From positions 1 through 56,125 of the forward strand of contig NZ_PJIL01000024.1 of NCBI RefSeq assembly GCF_002929335.1: 56,125 nt of DNA, read 5' to 3'. Origin of the DNA: Arthrobacter sp. Y81 (lineage in GTDB: Bacteria; Actinomycetota; Actinomycetes; Actinomycetales; Micrococcaceae). Within the stretch, counting starts at the first letter, position 1. Every line of letters starts with the position of its first letter. This document shows positions 8,430 to 15,784 of the stretch, piece by piece. The notes under the pieces were generated by a model that saw only the letters and a program-made list of their open reading frames with translations, did not search any database and was not told the DNA's origin. The translations under genes were made by a program, and so were the position numbers.

Positions 8430-9224
8430 ATGTCTGTTCTAAACGAGCTCACCGCAGCCTTGTCATCCGGCGCCATCAACGTCGTCGACCTCACTACGCC
8501 GCTCAGCGGTGACACCCCCATTCTGAATCTTCCCCAACCACTCGCCAACACGGTTGGACTCTCCCTGACGCCCGTCAGCAATTTCGACGACGCCGGACCC
8601 GCCTGGGCGTGGAACGACGTCACTGTGGGCGAACACGCCGGGACACACCTGGACGCTCCCGTCCACTGGATCACAGGCAAGGACGGGAAGTCCGTCGACC
8701 AGATCGAGCCGCACCGCCTGGTGGGGCCGGCCGTGGTGATTGACAAGACCGCCGAAGCTGCACGGGACGCCGACTTCCTGCTTGAGCCGGAACACTTCGA
8801 GCAGTGGCAGCAGGAGCATGGCCCGTTCCCGGAAAACTGCTGGGTGATCTTCCGGACCGGCTGGTCCGCCCGCGGCAGTAACGCTGCGGACTTCATGAAC
8901 GCTGACGACGCCGGTCCCCACACTCCCGGCGTCTCCGCGGCAGGTGCCAAATGGCTTGCCGGGAACGCCTCCATCAGCGGCTTCGGCGTGGAAACCGTCG
9001 GCATCGACGCCGGGCAAGCCGCCACGCTCGACCCTATGTTCCCCGTGCATTCATTCCTTCTCGGCGCAGACAAATACGGGCTCACGTCGCTCCGGAACGT
9101 TGATCGCCTTCCCGTCACCGGCGCGACGCTGATGGTTGCACCCCTGCCAATCGTGGGCGGAACCGGTAGCCCCAGCCGCGTGTACGCATTGGTTGAGAAC
9201 GCAGCATCGGAGGAGGGCGCATGA
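8430..9224 (+). CDS. Cyclase/kynurenine-formamidase-like hydrolase, isatin hydrolase candidate
   Basis: A 264-residue member of the metal-dependent cyclase family (PF04199). The diagnostic HxGTHxDxxxH motif is present as HAGTHLDAPVH at about residues 70-80. Characterised relatives include bacterial kynurenine formamidase and isatin hydrolase, which opens the isatin lactam to isatinate using Mn2+. Neighbouring indole oxygenases make isatin hydrolase the best guess. GACAGGAGAAC precedes the ATG. Its last bases overlap the start of the ThDP enzyme (ATGA), so the two are probably translationally coupled and act in sequence. Kynurenine formamidase is the alternative. Confidence 0.8.
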   Translation: MSVLNELTAALSSGAINVVDLTTPLSGDTPILNLPQPLANTVGLSLTPVSNFDDAGPAWAWNDVTVGEHAGTHLDAPVHWITGKDGKSVDQIEPHRLVGPAVVIDKTAEAARDADFLLEPEHFEQWQQEHGPFPENCWVIFRTGWSARGSNAADFMNADDAGPHTPGVSAAGAKWLAGNASISGFGVETVGIDAGQAATLDPMFPVHSFLLGADKYGLTSLRNVDRLPVTGATLMVAPLPIVGGTGSPSRVYALVENAASEEGA

Positions 9225-10897
9225 GCGAGGAAGTACGGGTCTCCACCCTGGTGGGCCAGACACTGGCGAAGCTTGGCGTCGGTCACGTTTTCGGTGTGGT
9301 GGGCAGCGGCAACTTCGACGTCACCAGCACCCTGATGAAGGCCGGAATTCCGTACACCGCGGCCCGCCATGAGGGCGGCGCAGCCACCATGGCCGACGCC
9401 TACTCCAGGATGTCCGGCAAGGTGGGCGTGGTGACCACGCACCAGGGCTGCGGACTGACCAACGCCATCACCGGCGTCGGAGAAGCTGCCAAGAGCCGTA
9501 CGCCCATGATCGTGCTAACAGCCGACACGCAGGCAGCAGCCATCCGGTCCAACTTCAAGATCGACCAGGACGCCCTGGCGCGCAGCGTCGGCGCGGTGGC
9601 CGAGCGGATCCACTCCCCCGAAACGGCCGTCGCGGATACGGTCCGGGCCTTCCGCACCGCGGTGAACGAGCGCCGGACCGTGGTCCTCAGCCTGCCGCTG
9701 GACGTCCAAAGCGGAACCGCCGCAGACACGGTGAGTACCGTCGTCGTACCTGTTCCGGCCCGGATCCGTCCGGATGCCGGCGCCGTGAATCAGCTGGTGG
9801 AGCTGATCTCCCACGCGAAGCGACCGGTGTTTGTGGCTGGACGTGGAGGCAGGGGCGCCCGGGATTCCATCCTGGCCCTGGCCCGGCACGCCGGGGCGCT
9901 CGTGGCTACCTCGGCCGTGGCCAACGGCCTGTTCAACGGCGATTCGCACAATCTGGGTATCTCCGGCGGCTTTTCCTCTCCATTGACTGCGGAGCTCATC
10001 ACCTCAGCAGACCTCATCGTCGGATGGGGTTGCACACTGAACATGTGGACCATGCGTCACGGCCGGCTGATCTCCCCCGGAGCAAAAGTTGTCCAAATCG
10101 ACGTCGAAGATTCCTCGCTGGGCGCCAACAGGCAGATCACACTGGGCGTGCTGGGCGATTCCTCCCTCACGGCTGACGATGTGTTGGAAGCCCTGCGCAG
10201 GATCCAACCTGCCTTGGCCGAAAAATACCGCACCGAGCAGAATGCCCTTGCCGTCAAACAGGGCGCACGGTGGCGGGACGTGGAAACACCGGACCTGAGC
10301 ACTGCGACGTCGATCGACCCGCGGGTGATCAGCCGGGAACTCGATTCGGTCCTTCCTGCAGACAGGATTGTGGCAGTGGATTCGGGCAACTTCATGGGTT
10401 ACCCCAGCCAGTATCTGGCGGTGCCGGACGAGTTCGGGTTCTGCTTCACGCAGGCCTTCCAGGCCATTGGCATTGGCCTCCACACGGCGATTGGAGCTGC
10501 CATTGCGCGGCCTGACCGGCTACCGGTACTGGGCGCCGGCGATGGCGGATTCCTGATGGGCATCAGTGAACTGGAAACGGCCGTCCGGCTCAGACTGCCG
10601 CTGGTCTGCATCGTCTACAACGACGCTGCGTACGGCGCCGAGGTCCACCACTTCGCTGACTACCACCCACAAGAGGAGCTGGCCAGCGTGTCGTTCCCGG
10701 AGACGGACATCGCGGCGATCGCCAGGGGATACGGGGCCGACGGCGTCACCGTCCGGACGCTTGACGACCTGGAACCAGTGCGGGAATGGGTTGCGGCCTT
10801 CCGCAACGGCCGGCAGGACCGGCCGTTGGTGATCGATGCGAAGATCGCCTCGGACGGTGGCTCCTGGTGGTTGGCGGAAGCTTTCCAGGGACACTGA
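9221..10897 (+). CDS. Thiamine-diphosphate-dependent decarboxylase (isatinate decarboxylase candidate)
   Basis: A 558-residue ThDP enzyme of the acetolactate synthase/benzoylformate decarboxylase fold. The cofactor-activating glutamate is in RHEGGAATMADAYSR (about residue 51). The Mg-ThDP motif begins at GDGGF near residue 440 and closes with the ND of IVYND. It overlaps the isatin-hydrolase-like gene by 4 bp. Isatinate is 2-aminobenzoylformate, a direct structural analogue of benzoylformate, so a decarboxylase of this fold would logically act on it and give 2-aminobenzaldehyde or, after oxidation, anthranilate. This function is inferred and not established for this protein. Confidence 0.82.
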   Translation: MSEEVRVSTLVGQTLAKLGVGHVFGVVGSGNFDVTSTLMKAGIPYTAARHEGGAATMADAYSRMSGKVGVVTTHQGCGLTNAITGVGEAAKSRTPMIVLTADTQAAAIRSNFKIDQDALARSVGAVAERIHSPETAVADTVRAFRTAVNERRTVVLSLPLDVQSGTAADTVSTVVVPVPARIRPDAGAVNQLVELISHAKRPVFVAGRGGRGARDSILALARHAGALVATSAVANGLFNGDSHNLGISGGFSSPLTAELITSADLIVGWGCTLNMWTMRHGRLISPGAKVVQIDVEDSSLGANRQITLGVLGDSSLTADDVLEALRRIQPALAEKYRTEQNALAVKQGARWRDVETPDLSTATSIDPRVISRELDSVLPADRIVAVDSGNFMGYPSQYLAVPDEFGFCFTQAFQAIGIGLHTAIGAAIARPDRLPVLGAGDGGFLMGISELETAVRLRLPLVCIVYNDAAYGAEVHHFADYHPQEELASVSFPETDIAAIARGYGADGVTVRTLDDLEPVREWVAAFRNGRQDRPLVIDAKIASDGGSWWLAEAFQGH

Positions 10898-10927
10898 TAC
10901 CACCGGATCCGGGGACCGGGACACGTG

Positions 10928-10964
10928 CGAAGGAGCTGGGGCATGACATGCCCCAGCCCCTTCG
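10928..10964. terminator. Bidirectional stem-loop terminator
   Basis: A 17-bp stem with a 3-base loop. The inner arms are GCTGGGGCAT and ATGCCCCAGC around GAC, and the outer arms CGAAGG/CCTTCG extend it with one mismatch. It lies between the convergent ThDP-enzyme and PaaX genes and would serve both transcripts. Confidence 0.7.
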
Positions 10965-10973
10965 CAGCGTGGC

Positions 10974-11834
10974 TTAATTTGATCCGACGACGGACATCGC
11001 GTAGTGCTGTGCCTTCGGGCCCAGCAGCGCGTGCAACTTCGTAAAGAGCTCCTGGGCGGCCAGTCCGTGCCAGTTGTCCGGCAGGTATTCCTCAGGGAGC
11101 CCCGGGTCCATATAGGGCAGCCGCCGCCACTGGGTGACCATGGGAACATAGTCGGCGAAGGCCTGCTTCAGCAGTTCGGGCGAATCGGCCTCTCCTTCAT
11201 GCTTCTCCCACCGCTGGAGTACGGGCCGGTGCCGTGCCAGGAAGTCCGTATAAAGGGCCTCCAACGAGGGCAGATCCCACCATTGACCCACCTTCTCGTC
11301 GATGTGGCCCCCGGTAAGATGCGTTGCTTTGAAGAGGTCGACGTACTCCATGAGCTCGGCCCGGCGAAGCTGCTGTTCCACTTCGTCCGCAAGATTACCG
11401 GGAGCGATCCACAATCCCGGGGAGACCTGTCCGCAGCCGACGCGGGTCAGGATGGTTCGGAGCCTGTGCCTCAAGTGGCGTTGCGCCTCGGGGACGGAGA
11501 AGGACGCCAGGAGCCACGCGTCGTCTTTTTGGGCACGGCGGGGAGCGAAAATCCGTTCGTCTCCGGCACTGAACACGTCCTCGAGTTCCGGTGAGAGCTT
11601 GTAGGCCGCAGAACCGCCCACCTTCAGGCTGACAAGGACTCCGCGTTTCTTCAGCCGCGACACTGAAGACCGCACACCGGCTGATTCAACCCCCAGGTCC
11701 CCCAAGAGCTGGATGAGGTCCGCAACCGCAAACGTGCCGTCCTGGTGACGGGCGTACAAGCCGTACACGGTGACGATCAGGTGTTGATGGCGCGGCGTGG
11801 GAGCAACGTCGGGGACGGCATCGGCCTTGGCCAT
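10974..11834 (-). CDS. PaaX family transcriptional regulator
   Basis: A 286-residue PaaX-type regulator of normal length. The N-terminal winged helix (about residues 15-85) contains GVRSSVSRLKKRGVL. The middle and C-terminal domains typical of the family follow, including GLWIAPGN. PaaX proteins are repressors that respond to aryl-CoA thioesters such as phenylacetyl-CoA. Here an aryl-CoA ligase and an aryl-CoA oxygenase lie in the same locus, so 2-aminobenzoyl-CoA is a plausible effector. Related palindromes occur at 12176, 12220 and 13369 and upstream of the first operon. The gene is convergent with the first operon and divergent from the thioesterase gene. Confidence 0.85.
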   Translation of the reverse strand: MAKADAVPDVAPTPRHQHLIVTVYGLYARHQDGTFAVADLIQLLGDLGVESAGVRSSVSRLKKRGVLVSLKVGGSAAYKLSPELEDVFSAGDERIFAPRRAQKDDAWLLASFSVPEAQRHLRHRLRTILTRVGCGQVSPGLWIAPGNLADEVEQQLRRAELMEYVDLFKATHLTGGHIDEKVGQWWDLPSLEALYTDFLARHRPVLQRWEKHEGEADSPELLKQAFADYVPMVTQWRRLPYMDPGLPEEYLPDNWHGLAAQELFTKLHALLGPKAQHYAMSVVGSN

Positions 11835-11946
11835 TCAGCGTTACCTCTATTAGTTCGGGATCGATTTACAGTCATAGGCTACATCGCCGACTGCCCCGCG
11901 GACTCACGACGGTACTTGGCGTACCGCGGCCGGGCTGAAAAGCCAG

Positions 11947-12087
11947 CTAGATGAAATACAGGCCGGCCCAGGGCGCTGTAACCGGCATCGTCCCCCCGAA
12001 CACAGACCGGAACTCTTCATCGAGCAGAGCGTCGACGGTCAGTTCCTGTGAATTTTCCCTGGTTTCCTCAGAGCGTGAACCGGACAT
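11947..12087 (-). CDS. Small protein of 46 residues beside paaX
   Basis: A 46-residue frame on the paaX strand, beginning MSGSRSEETRE and ending PWAGLYFI. AGGGAG lies at suitable spacing before the ATG. The first half is acidic and polar (TVDALLDEEF); a Gly-Gly and a hydrophobic aromatic tail follow. It lies about 110 bp upstream of paaX and downstream of two TGACG-type palindromes, so it probably shares their promoter. No family is recognised. The acidic leader, Gly-Gly and aromatic tail resemble precursors of modified peptides in outline, but no maturation enzyme is visible nearby. Confidence 0.45.
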   Translation of the reverse strand: MSGSRSEETRENSQELTVDALLDEEFRSVFGGTMPVTAPWAGLYFI

Positions 12088-12175
12088 CTTTGTCTCCCTA
12101 GTGAGGGCATGTGGAGCGGATCACCACTTGTGTCCGCCAAAGCATGCATCGTGAGACAAGTTTATACCGTAAGGA

Positions 12176-12187
12176 TGACGGTCGTAA
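12176..12187. promoter_or_regulatory. Operator candidate TGACGGTCGTAA
   Basis: A near-palindromic 12-mer in the divergent region between the 46-aa gene/paaX and the thioesterase gene. The same pattern, TGACGNNCGTAA, occurs inverted 33 bp downstream and again before the FAH gene. It is probably a PaaX-type operator; this is inference. Confidence 0.5.
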
Positions 12188-12219
12188 ATAGACCAGCATA
12201 ACTTTCTATGAGCCAATAG

Positions 12220-12231
12220 TTACGAGCGTCA
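12220..12231. promoter_or_regulatory. Operator candidate TTACGAGCGTCA (inverted copy)
   Basis: This is the reverse complement of TGACGCTCGTAA. Together with the 12176 site it brackets the likely divergent promoters. It lies 48 bp upstream of the thioesterase start. Confidence 0.5.
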
Positions 12232-12278
12232 TGATCCTGATATATTCTTGACATCCGGATCATCGAGAGGAGCCTGTT

Positions 12279-12770
12279 GTGGACCGCCTGTCCCGAACTA
12301 ATCCCCGCGCCAGCGTGGAACGCACTGTTGAGTGGGTGGATACGGATGCTTCCGGCCACCAGCACAACTCGGCAGTGATGCGCTGGGTGGAGGCCGCCGA
12401 GGCCGAGCTCTTCCTGCGTACCCTCAAGCTGCCCGACTACTTCCCGAGCGTTCCCCGCATTCATCAGGAGATCCACTTCAAGGCCAAGCTATGGTTCGGG
12501 CAGCGGATCACGGCGACCGTAGGCATTTCCAAGCTAGGCCGGACGTCCATGACGTATGCCTTCGAGATTCAGGGCCATCCGCACGATGGCTTGGCCGGTG
12601 GCCTGGCCGCCTTCGGAACTGTAACGGTGGCCCATGTACCGCCCGGCTCGGCCAAAGCGCAGCCCTGGCCTACCGCCGTGGTGGAAGCCGTAGCCCCGGC
12701 GAAACCCGCGGGGGCGGAGGATCCCTCGGAGGACAACAGCGCGCGCACCGCCCAGACGGCGGCCTCCTAG
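12279..12770 (+). CDS. Hotdog-fold acyl-CoA thioesterase
   Basis: A 163-residue protein of the 4-hydroxybenzoyl-CoA thioesterase superfamily. The active-site strand is visible as WVDTDASGHQHNSAVMRWVE (about residues 19-38), with the typical Asp and the start of the central helix. A low-complexity Ala/Pro-rich tail covers about the last 35 residues. The GTG start at 12279 has GAGAGGAG upstream. In this cluster it probably hydrolyses an aryl-CoA, either to release a hydroxylated anthranilate or to recycle CoA. The substrate is inferred. Confidence 0.78.
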   Translation: MDRLSRTNPRASVERTVEWVDTDASGHQHNSAVMRWVEAAEAELFLRTLKLPDYFPSVPRIHQEIHFKAKLWFGQRITATVGISKLGRTSMTYAFEIQGHPHDGLAGGLAAFGTVTVAHVPPGSAKAQPWPTAVVEAVAPAKPAGAEDPSEDNSARTAQTAAS

Positions 12771-12778
12771 CGCGAAGA

Positions 12779-12828
12779 AACCCCCGGCGAGCCTGCCGCT
12801 CCATGGAGCGGCACCATCACCGGGGGTT
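12779..12828. terminator. Two-tier stem-loop between convergent genes
   Basis: The outer arms AACCCCCGG and CCGGGGGTT enclose an inner hairpin GCCGCTCC/GGAGCGGC. It lies between the convergent thioesterase and RidA genes and would terminate both. Confidence 0.65.
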
Positions 12829-12879
12829 CCTTGTCCCCCACCAAACCTCCCGCCGTCGGGAGCCTGTATTCTGCAGACG

Positions 12880-13281
12880 CTACTGGCGGTCCTGGACCAC
12901 GGCGATCCCCTGGATCTCGATCATGGCTTCCTTCTGCCAGAGGCGGGTGACGCCGATTCCGGCCATGGCCGGATATTCCGAACCCGCCATTTCACGCCAG
13001 ACCCGCCCGATCTCCCTGCCGTTCGCGATGTAGTCATCCACATCCGTCAGGTAGATGGTGACGCTCACCAGGTCCTCCGGCTGCCCACCCGCCTCCCGCA
13101 GGGTGGTCAAAACGTTCGAAAACGCCTGCCTGAACTGCTCCACAATGCCCCCGGGGACAATCTCCATATTGCCGTTGAGTGCGGTCTGGCCGCCCAGGTA
13201 CACCGCATTCCCGGCAAGAATGCCATGGGCGTAACCAGACGGCTTGGGCAGTGACTCGGGGTTGATGGTCTTCTTGCTCAT
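12880..13281 (-). CDS. RidA family (YjgF/Rid) enamine/imine deaminase
   Basis: A 133-residue Rid-family protein. The ATG at 13281 follows GAGGAG and gives MSKKTINPESLP, the usual N-terminal pattern. Family features are YLGGQTALNG, the QFRQAFSNVLTTLREAGG helix, and VTIYLTDV followed by the Y/R-containing C-terminal half. RidA hydrolyses reactive enamines and imines. Rid paralogues are common in catabolic operons for amino-substituted rings, where ring opening makes an enamine. It is divergent from the FAH gene over a shared 135-bp promoter region, so it may deaminate a ring-opened aminoaromatic product. That role is inference. Confidence 0.85.
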   Translation of the reverse strand: MSKKTINPESLPKPSGYAHGILAGNAVYLGGQTALNGNMEIVPGGIVEQFRQAFSNVLTTLREAGGQPEDLVSVTIYLTDVDDYIANGREIGRVWREMAGSEYPAMAGIGVTRLWQKEAMIEIQGIAVVQDRQ

Positions 13282-13368
13282 TGATGCTCCTCGCGAAGTC
13301 GGCTCTTGATTCCTGTTCGAAAAGGCCCCTTGTTCGGGTCCTAAGTGTCGTGCTACCTTGAGCATATG

Positions 13369-13380
13369 TGACGACCGTAA
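13369..13380. promoter_or_regulatory. Operator candidate TGACGACCGTAA
   Basis: The third full match to TGACGNNCGTAA, 36 bp upstream of the FAH-family start and in the divergent ridA promoter region. Its placement links the lower-pathway operon to the same regulator as paaX. Confidence 0.5.
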
Positions 13381-13416
13381 AAAAGTCGACATATCGAAAC
13401 GAAGGGAATCAGACGG

Positions 13417-14331
13417 ATGAAACTGGCCACACTCCGCACCGGCGGAGACGGTACGACGGCGGCCCTCGGCTTGGGTGCCGATGCCTTCCTGCCGCTGCCC
13501 TATCCGAGCGTGGGTGCGCTCCTGGCCGATCCGGCCTGGCGGGCCACTGTCGAGGCAGCTGCCGCGGCGGCCACCGGCCCTGCCGGTTCATTGGCGGATG
13601 CCGGGACGATCGAGGCAGTCACCGCCGAATTTGCCCCTCTGGTGCCTGACGCAGGGAAAGTCATCTGCTGCGGGTTGAACTACGGCGACCATATCCAGGA
13701 GATGGGCAGGGACCTGCCCGAGTACCCCACTCTCTTTGCCAAGCACGCGGACACGCTTACCGGTGCCCACGACACCATCGAAGTACGGGGCAGCGGGAAA
13801 GTCGACTGGGAAGCCGAACTCGCCGTCGTCGTGGGCGGCCCCCTTTTCCGGGCGGACGAAGTTCAGGCGCGCAAGGCCATCGCCGGTTACACCGTGGCCA
13901 ATGACCTTTCCATGCGCGACTGGCAGAACCGCACCCTGCAGTGGTTCCAGGGAAAGGCCTTCGACGCGACCACCCCGGTGGGACCCGTCCTGGTCACAGC
14001 TGAAGACGTGACTGGGGAGTTCGAGGTCCGCGGATACGTCAACGGCGAGCTGGTGCAGTCAGGGAACACGGGGACGCTGGTCTTCGGCCCGGCCCGGCTC
14101 CTGTCCTACATTTCGCAGTTCACCAAACTTCGCCCCGGCGACCTTGTCCTCACGGGCACGCCAGGGGGCGTCGGGATGGGCATGACCCCTCCCCGCTTCC
14201 TGCAGGACGGAGACGTCCTAACCACCGAGATAGCAGGCATCGGACGCCTGGAAAACACCATCCGCATCTACACCAACAACGACGCAGTGGCCCCGCGCCG
14301 CGTCGTCGCCACCACAACCACCAAGGAGTAA
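13417..14331 (+). CDS. Fumarylacetoacetate hydrolase family protein (acylpyruvase-like)
   Basis: A 304-residue FAH-superfamily enzyme. An N-terminal cap of ~80 residues precedes the core, which starts at VICCGLNYGDHIQEMG. The metal-binding acidic pair is in DWEAELAVVVG (about residues 130-140), followed by GYTVANDLSMRDWQ and LTGTPGGVGMG. Relatives hydrolyse acylpyruvates such as fumarylpyruvate after gentisate cleavage, or are hydratases/isomerases in meta-cleavage routes. It is the first gene of the five-gene lower operon. A cupin directly downstream could be the ring-cleavage partner. Confidence 0.8.
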   Translation: MKLATLRTGGDGTTAALGLGADAFLPLPYPSVGALLADPAWRATVEAAAAAATGPAGSLADAGTIEAVTAEFAPLVPDAGKVICCGLNYGDHIQEMGRDLPEYPTLFAKHADTLTGAHDTIEVRGSGKVDWEAELAVVVGGPLFRADEVQARKAIAGYTVANDLSMRDWQNRTLQWFQGKAFDATTPVGPVLVTAEDVTGEFEVRGYVNGELVQSGNTGTLVFGPARLLSYISQFTKLRPGDLVLTGTPGGVGMGMTPPRFLQDGDVLTTEIAGIGRLENTIRIYTNNDAVAPRRVVATTTTKE

Positions 14332-14336
14332 AGACC

Positions 14337-14825
14337 ATGACCGAGCTGACTGAGACCACCCAGTACCGAACCGAGGGAGACAACTCCATCTACGCCGGCG
14401 CCGACGGCAAAGTTGTTCCTGTCGTCACCCGGGCCGGGCAGGAAGACACCAACACGGCACAGTCCGGCGACTGCGTCCGCGTATCCGGCGTCTCCATCCA
14501 GCACACCCCCGCCACCAAGATCTGGTTCGGACAGGTATCCAACACCCCCGGTTACCGCTCGCTCCCCCACCACCATGGGGAAGCCGAAACCGGCGGCTAT
14601 GTCCTGCGCGGCCACGGCCGCATCTACTACGGCGAAAACTACTCCGAATACAAGGACATGAAAGCCGGAGACTGGGTTTTCGTGCCCCCGTTCATGCCAC
14701 ACGTTGAGGCAAACATGTCCACCACCGAAGAACTCGTCTGGCTCACCACCCGCACGCCGGAAAACATCGTGGTCAACCTCGAAGACGTTCCGGATGACAC
14801 CCTCGCCGACTACCGGCGCGCATAA
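14337..14825 (+). CDS. Single-domain cupin (possible ring-cleavage dioxygenase)
   Basis: A 162-residue cupin starting 5 bp after the FAH gene. Both cupin motifs are complete. Motif 1 is in GYRSLPHHHGEAETGGYVL (about residues 77-95), with two His and one Glu ligand. Motif 2 is in GDWVFVPPFMPHVEAN (about 111-126), with the third His. A full 3-His/1-Glu metal site supports an enzyme rather than a storage role. Small single-cupin enzymes such as 3-hydroxyanthranilate dioxygenase have a similar size. Cleavage of a hydroxylated aminobenzoate is plausible but unproven. Confidence 0.7.
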   Translation: MTELTETTQYRTEGDNSIYAGADGKVVPVVTRAGQEDTNTAQSGDCVRVSGVSIQHTPATKIWFGQVSNTPGYRSLPHHHGEAETGGYVLRGHGRIYYGENYSEYKDMKAGDWVFVPPFMPHVEANMSTTEELVWLTTRTPENIVVNLEDVPDDTLADYRRA

Positions 14826-14829
14826 CGCC

Positions 14830-15747
14830 ATGAACATCCCCGCCGCCACCCCCACGATGACCTCCGCGACGTTTCTGCGCGCCATCGAACTGACCCAGGT
14901 CCCGGCCCTGGTCCACGACGAAGCGTATGAGGCTGTCACCCAGTACGTTCCCTGGCCCAAGGCCTACGGCGGAGACATGGTCGCCCAATCAGCTGCCGCA
15001 ATGATGCGCACCGTTGATGGGGACCGGTCACTGCACTCCATGCACAGCTACTTCATGCGCCCGGTGGATGTGGGATCGACTGTCCGGTACGAAGTGGAAC
15101 GCCTCCGGGATGGCCGCGGCTACTCCACCCGAAGTGTCCGCGGATACCAGAACGGCAAAACCGTCTTCGTAGCCATGGGTTCCTTCCAGGTTCCCGAAGA
15201 CGGAGCCGACTACCAGCCCGTCACGCCCGGACAAGCCGCCCCCACTGACATCGATCCGGAATCCCTGCGCAGTGCCGCAGAAGTCCTCCAGGACATCGAT
15301 GGCCCTGCCGCGGAGTACTGGTCCACGGGACGCAGCTTCGACATGCGCCACGTCCCAGGACCCGTCTACGTTGAGGTTGAAGGCGGACGCGAGGCGCACC
15401 AGGCGATCTGGGTGAAGGCCTTCGATGCACTGCCGGGCTCCGCGAACCAGCAACTGGACACAAACCTGCACCGCATCGCCCTGGCCTACGTTTGCGACTA
15501 CACCATCCTGGAGCCCCTCCTCAGGGCCCAGGGTCTGCACTGGTCCTCCCCCGGGCTCACCACGGCCAGCCTGGACCATTCCATGTGGTTCCACCGCAAC
15601 GGCCGTGCAGACGAATGGGTGCTGTACGCGCAAAAAGCAGTCTCAGGTCAAAGCAACAGAGGCATGGCCCTTGGCCACTTCTTCGACCGCGAAGGCCGCC
15701 TGCTCGCCACCGTCGCCCAAGAGGGCATGATCCGTCCCGGATCCTAA
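14830..15747 (+). CDS. TesB-like acyl-CoA thioesterase II
   Basis: A 305-residue double-hotdog protein of usual TesB length. Family features are KAYGGDMVAQSAAAMM (first hotdog), HSMHSYFMRPVD, and in the second half LDTNLHRIALAYVCDY and SLDHSMWFH, containing the conserved catalytic Asp region. The ATG at 14830 lies 4 bp after the cupin stop, so the genes are tightly coupled. Together with the hotdog thioesterase at 12279 it gives this locus two CoA-releasing enzymes. This fits a route in which a CoA-activated ring is hydroxylated and then released. Confidence 0.8.
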   Translation: MNIPAATPTMTSATFLRAIELTQVPALVHDEAYEAVTQYVPWPKAYGGDMVAQSAAAMMRTVDGDRSLHSMHSYFMRPVDVGSTVRYEVERLRDGRGYSTRSVRGYQNGKTVFVAMGSFQVPEDGADYQPVTPGQAAPTDIDPESLRSAAEVLQDIDGPAAEYWSTGRSFDMRHVPGPVYVEVEGGREAHQAIWVKAFDALPGSANQQLDTNLHRIALAYVCDYTILEPLLRAQGLHWSSPGLTTASLDHSMWFHRNGRADEWVLYAQKAVSGQSNRGMALGHFFDREGRLLATVAQEGMIRPGS

Positions 15748-15784
15748 TCCGACATCAGAAGAACGAACCATAGAAGGAGTGGCC

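Noticed and set aside
11951..12154. A plus-strand 67-codon frame beside paaX
   Set aside because: The opposite strand carries a 46-codon frame with a proper ribosome binding site. The plus frame has Ser/Arg-rich shadow composition.
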